Shown here one piece after another: positions 4,658 to 6,248 of a stretch of DNA of 6,248 nucleotides; positions within the stretch are counted from its first letter, which is position 1; the number at the start of each line of letters is the position of its first letter. The notes beneath the pieces were generated by a model. The model did not search any database. It was given only the letters and a program-made list of their open reading frames with translations, and was not told the DNA's origin. Made by a program: the position numbers and the translations under genes. The DNA is from Deltaproteobacteria bacterium (GTDB lineage Bacteria > Myxococcota > Polyangia > Polyangiales > B10-G4): the NCBI GenBank assembly GCA_019312705.1, contig JAFDCW010000289.1, positions 1-6,248 on the forward strand. The letters are read 5' to 3'.

Positions 4658-5866
4658 ATGATGACGACGACCAGAGTAGCCCTCGGAATGATGATCGCGC
4701 TCGCCCTCGGCGGCTGCGCCGCGGAAACGAAGGGTCCGGGCATGCCGGGGCCGGATGTGGCGGGCAAAGCGGACTTCTCCGATCGGGTGTCGACCGAAGG
4801 CGAACTCGTCCTGGTCGAGACCCTCGATGGGCTGGTCGCGGAGGAGGGCGGGGAGTTCACCGAAGACTTCGAGTATCAGGGATTTCGGCTGCGTACTCGG
4901 GGCGGCTCGAAGCTACGGATCGAAGTGACCCAGCGAGGGACCAGTCGCGGCCTCGACACTGTCCTGTACGTCTACGGCCCCCACGGGTCCGGGGGCTACC
5001 CATCTCGCCTGGCGACCGATGACGACGCGGGGTGGGGGCGCCTCAGCCGCATCGACGACCTCGAGGTTCCAGAGACTGGCGACTATCTCGTGGTCGTCGG
5101 TACCCACGACGGCATCGGCCGTGGTGCCTACAACATCGCAGCCACATGCCTGTCCGGTGATTGCCTGGACGTCGAAGTTCCAGCGACCTGTCCCGGGAGC
5201 GTCGAAGGCAGCATCCACGAATGCGTCGATGAGTGGATTGCCGAGGGGGACTACTTGGACACCCGTCGAGAAGGGTTCACGGCGTGCACGGAGGTCGCTG
5301 ACGACATTCACTTCGAAACGGTGTGCGGCGGCTCGTCCGACGTCGAAGGTTGGTGCCTGGCCGGCTTCGACGCCTACCGAGACGTCATCTTGCCCGCTTG
5401 CATCACCGCCCTCGACCCCGTGTTCCCCGAGGACACGGATCCCCTCCGCTTCCGTTATCGCGGCGGCCTCGGCGCGGACATCGAGGCCCACCTCGAAGCG
5501 ACCGAGAGCGATTGCTGTGGTGCGTCCGCGGTCACGGCGGAGGTCATTGCCCCGGCCTCCGGCGAGGCGGTCACCCTCGCCTGGGTAGTGGACTCGGTCC
5601 GACAGGCCGAGGACATGCCGAGCCTCTGGCAGACCAACGCCGAGACCGACGTTGCCACCTTCAACAGCCACGCGGGAAGCTACAACCTCGCCCCGGAATT
5701 CGTCGAGCTGCTGGAAGCAAACGCCGGGTCCACCTCGTTCCGCATCGGGCATCTCGATGCGAACTGGTACCCCGCGGCCGCGGCTGAGGCCTGGGAAGAC
5801 CTGTACATCTTCCACTTCGACAACGACGTCGTGACCACGGTTCGGTTCAGCGCCGGCGAGACCTGA
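4658..5866 (+). CDS. Lipoprotein with PPC-like beta-sandwich region and cysteine-rich C-terminal part
   Basis: A 402-residue exported protein of unknown function. The signal peptide ends in the lipobox L-G-G-C with lipidated Cys20. The +2 residue is Ala, which favours the outer membrane. A Gly/Pro-rich linker with GKAD (36-39) follows. Residues ~72-162 resemble a bacterial pre-peptidase C-terminal (PPC) type beta-sandwich: FRLRTRGGSKLRIEV, then LDTVLYVYGP, a TDDDAGWGRLSRI loop, and ETGDYLVVVGTHDG before a final strand. In PPC domains the acidic loop often binds calcium. The remainder (~163-402) is unrecognised. It has ten cysteines (164, 169, 178, 189, 210, 223, 233, 248, 286, 287), an even number suiting disulfides outside the cytoplasm, and a Trp/Phe-rich end. 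No protease motif is visible, so PPC may act in binding or stabilisation. It is divergent from cysS, with a likely sigma-54 promoter and a good ribosome site. The stop is 30 bp from the convergent hydrolase stop, with no obvious terminator between. Confidence 0.9.
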   Translation: MMTTTRVALGMMIALALGGCAAETKGPGMPGPDVAGKADFSDRVSTEGELVLVETLDGLVAEEGGEFTEDFEYQGFRLRTRGGSKLRIEVTQRGTSRGLDTVLYVYGPHGSGGYPSRLATDDDAGWGRLSRIDDLEVPETGDYLVVVGTHDGIGRGAYNIAATCLSGDCLDVEVPATCPGSVEGSIHECVDEWIAEGDYLDTRREGFTACTEVADDIHFETVCGGSSDVEGWCLAGFDAYRDVILPACITALDPVFPEDTDPLRFRYRGGLGADIEAHLEATESDCCGASAVTAEVIAPASGEAVTLAWVVDSVRQAEDMPSLWQTNAETDVATFNSHAGSYNLAPEFVELLEANAGSTSFRIGHLDANWYPAAAAEAWEDLYIFHFDNDVVTTVRFSAGET

Positions 5867-5896
5867 AGAACGCGTCGCGGTCGCGGACCCTGTCGA

Positions 5897-6248
5897 CTAG
5901 TGCGCGGCCTCCCCGAGGCGCAGCAGGGCGGCGGCGTTGTCGTGAAGCACACGACGGCGGACGTCGAGGTCACCGTCGGTCGCGATCAGCACCTTCGCGA
6001 GGCCCGTGCCCTGGTGATAGAAGGGCCAGTCGGTACCGAAGACGACTCGGTCGGCGGGGGCGTCTTCGACCAACCGCCGTACGTTGGTGACCGACTGCGA
6101 GGCGAGCTCGAGCCAGACGTTGTCGTATCGGTGAGCGAAGGCGAGGGCCTCTTCCATCTGGAGGGCGCCCGAGTGGCCCAGGACGAATCGAGTACCCGGG
6201 CTCTCTGCGATGGCCCGTTCGTAGTGGCGCACCTGCGAGAGGTAGCGC
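5897..6248 (-). CDS. Amidohydrolase-2 family metal-dependent hydrolase, C-terminal part (runs off right edge)
   Basis: The minus-strand frame is open from the window edge to the TAG at 5899-5897, giving the last 116 or so residues. The codon at 6232-6230 is an internal GTG and not a convincing start, because the frame stays open upstream and the protein already looks mid-domain there. Visible signatures are of the amidohydrolase-2 TIM barrel: FVLGHSG with the metal or active-site His25 (fragment numbering), a NVWLELAS strand, RVVFGTDWP with the catalytic Asp73, and the family's closing helix VLHDNAAALL. These enzymes hydrolyse or decarboxylate small cyclic or aromatic substrates, or act as lactonases. 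The substrate cannot be chosen because the N-terminal metal ligands are outside the window. It is convergent with the lipoprotein gene. Confidence 0.88.
   Translation of the reverse strand, partial: RYLSQVRHYERAIAESPGTRFVLGHSGALQMEEALAFAHRYDNVWLELASQSVTNVRRLVEDAPADRVVFGTDWPFYHQGTGLAKVLIATDGDLDVRRRVLHDNAAALLRLGEAAH

Noticed and set aside
3540..4661. Long plus-strand open frame (373 codons) opposite cysS
   Set aside because: It is the GC-driven antisense shadow of a clearly identified essential gene. Its residues are Val/Leu/Arg/Glu-rich without domain signatures, and no ribosome site was seen.
4913..5815. Minus-strand open frame (300 codons) inside the plus-strand lipoprotein
   Set aside because: Antisense shadow in GC-rich DNA. 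The plus strand has the lipobox, ribosome site and PPC-like pattern, and the minus frame has none of these.
5867..5896. Possible bidirectional terminator between the convergent lipoprotein and hydrolase genes
   Set aside because: The gap contains CGCG-rich repeats but no clean stem followed by a T-run on either strand.

Overview
This 6.2 kb window looks like ordinary chromosome from a high-GC Gram-negative bacterium, most likely a myxobacterium-like lineage (Myxococcota, formerly Deltaproteobacteria). The clues are the strong G/C bias at third codon positions, two lipoproteins with clear lipoboxes, a secreted subtilase with an Asp-rich CDG/DDDCDG metal-binding-type motif of a kind common in myxobacterial exoproteins, and a good sigma-54 promoter candidate. 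The taxonomic call is inference, because no rRNA or other marker is present.

Layout, left to right. (1) Positions 1-269, minus strand: N-terminal part of a lipoprotein of unknown function, running off the left edge. (2) Positions 377-411: a strong intrinsic terminator for the minus-strand subtilase. (3) Positions 434-2260, minus: a secreted S8 (subtilisin-like) protease with signal peptide, I9-like propeptide, catalytic domain with inserted PA domain, an acidic metal-binding-type motif and a C-terminal six-cysteine, knottin-like module. (4) Positions 2261-2506: an intergenic gap unusually rich in inverted repeats. Read on the plus strand it gives consecutive stem-loops ending in a hairpin plus T-run, so it may encode a small structured RNA. 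(5) Positions 2507-2878, minus: a small cytoplasmic thioredoxin-fold protein with a CAPC active site. (6) Positions 2946-4442, minus: cysteinyl-tRNA synthetase (cysS). (7) Positions 4443-4657: a divergent intergenic region with a sigma-54-type promoter, dyads and a hexamer tandem repeat in front of the next gene. (8) Positions 4658-5866, plus: a 402-residue lipoprotein with a PPC-like beta-sandwich region followed by an unrecognised cysteine-rich part. (9) Positions 5897-6248, minus: C-terminal part of an amidohydrolase-2-family metal-dependent hydrolase, running off the right edge.

The genes do not form an obvious pathway. cysS and the thioredoxin-like gene are co-directional 67 bp apart and may be co-transcribed. 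The subtilase and the left-edge lipoprotein are each likely separate units. Three of the six genes encode predicted exported or surface proteins. I found no CRISPR array, tRNA, rRNA, insertion sequence, phage gene or recognisable defence system. The points most worth following are the C-terminal knottin-like module of the protease, the structured gap at 2369-2499, and the sigma-54 control region and unclassified domain of the plus-strand lipoprotein.
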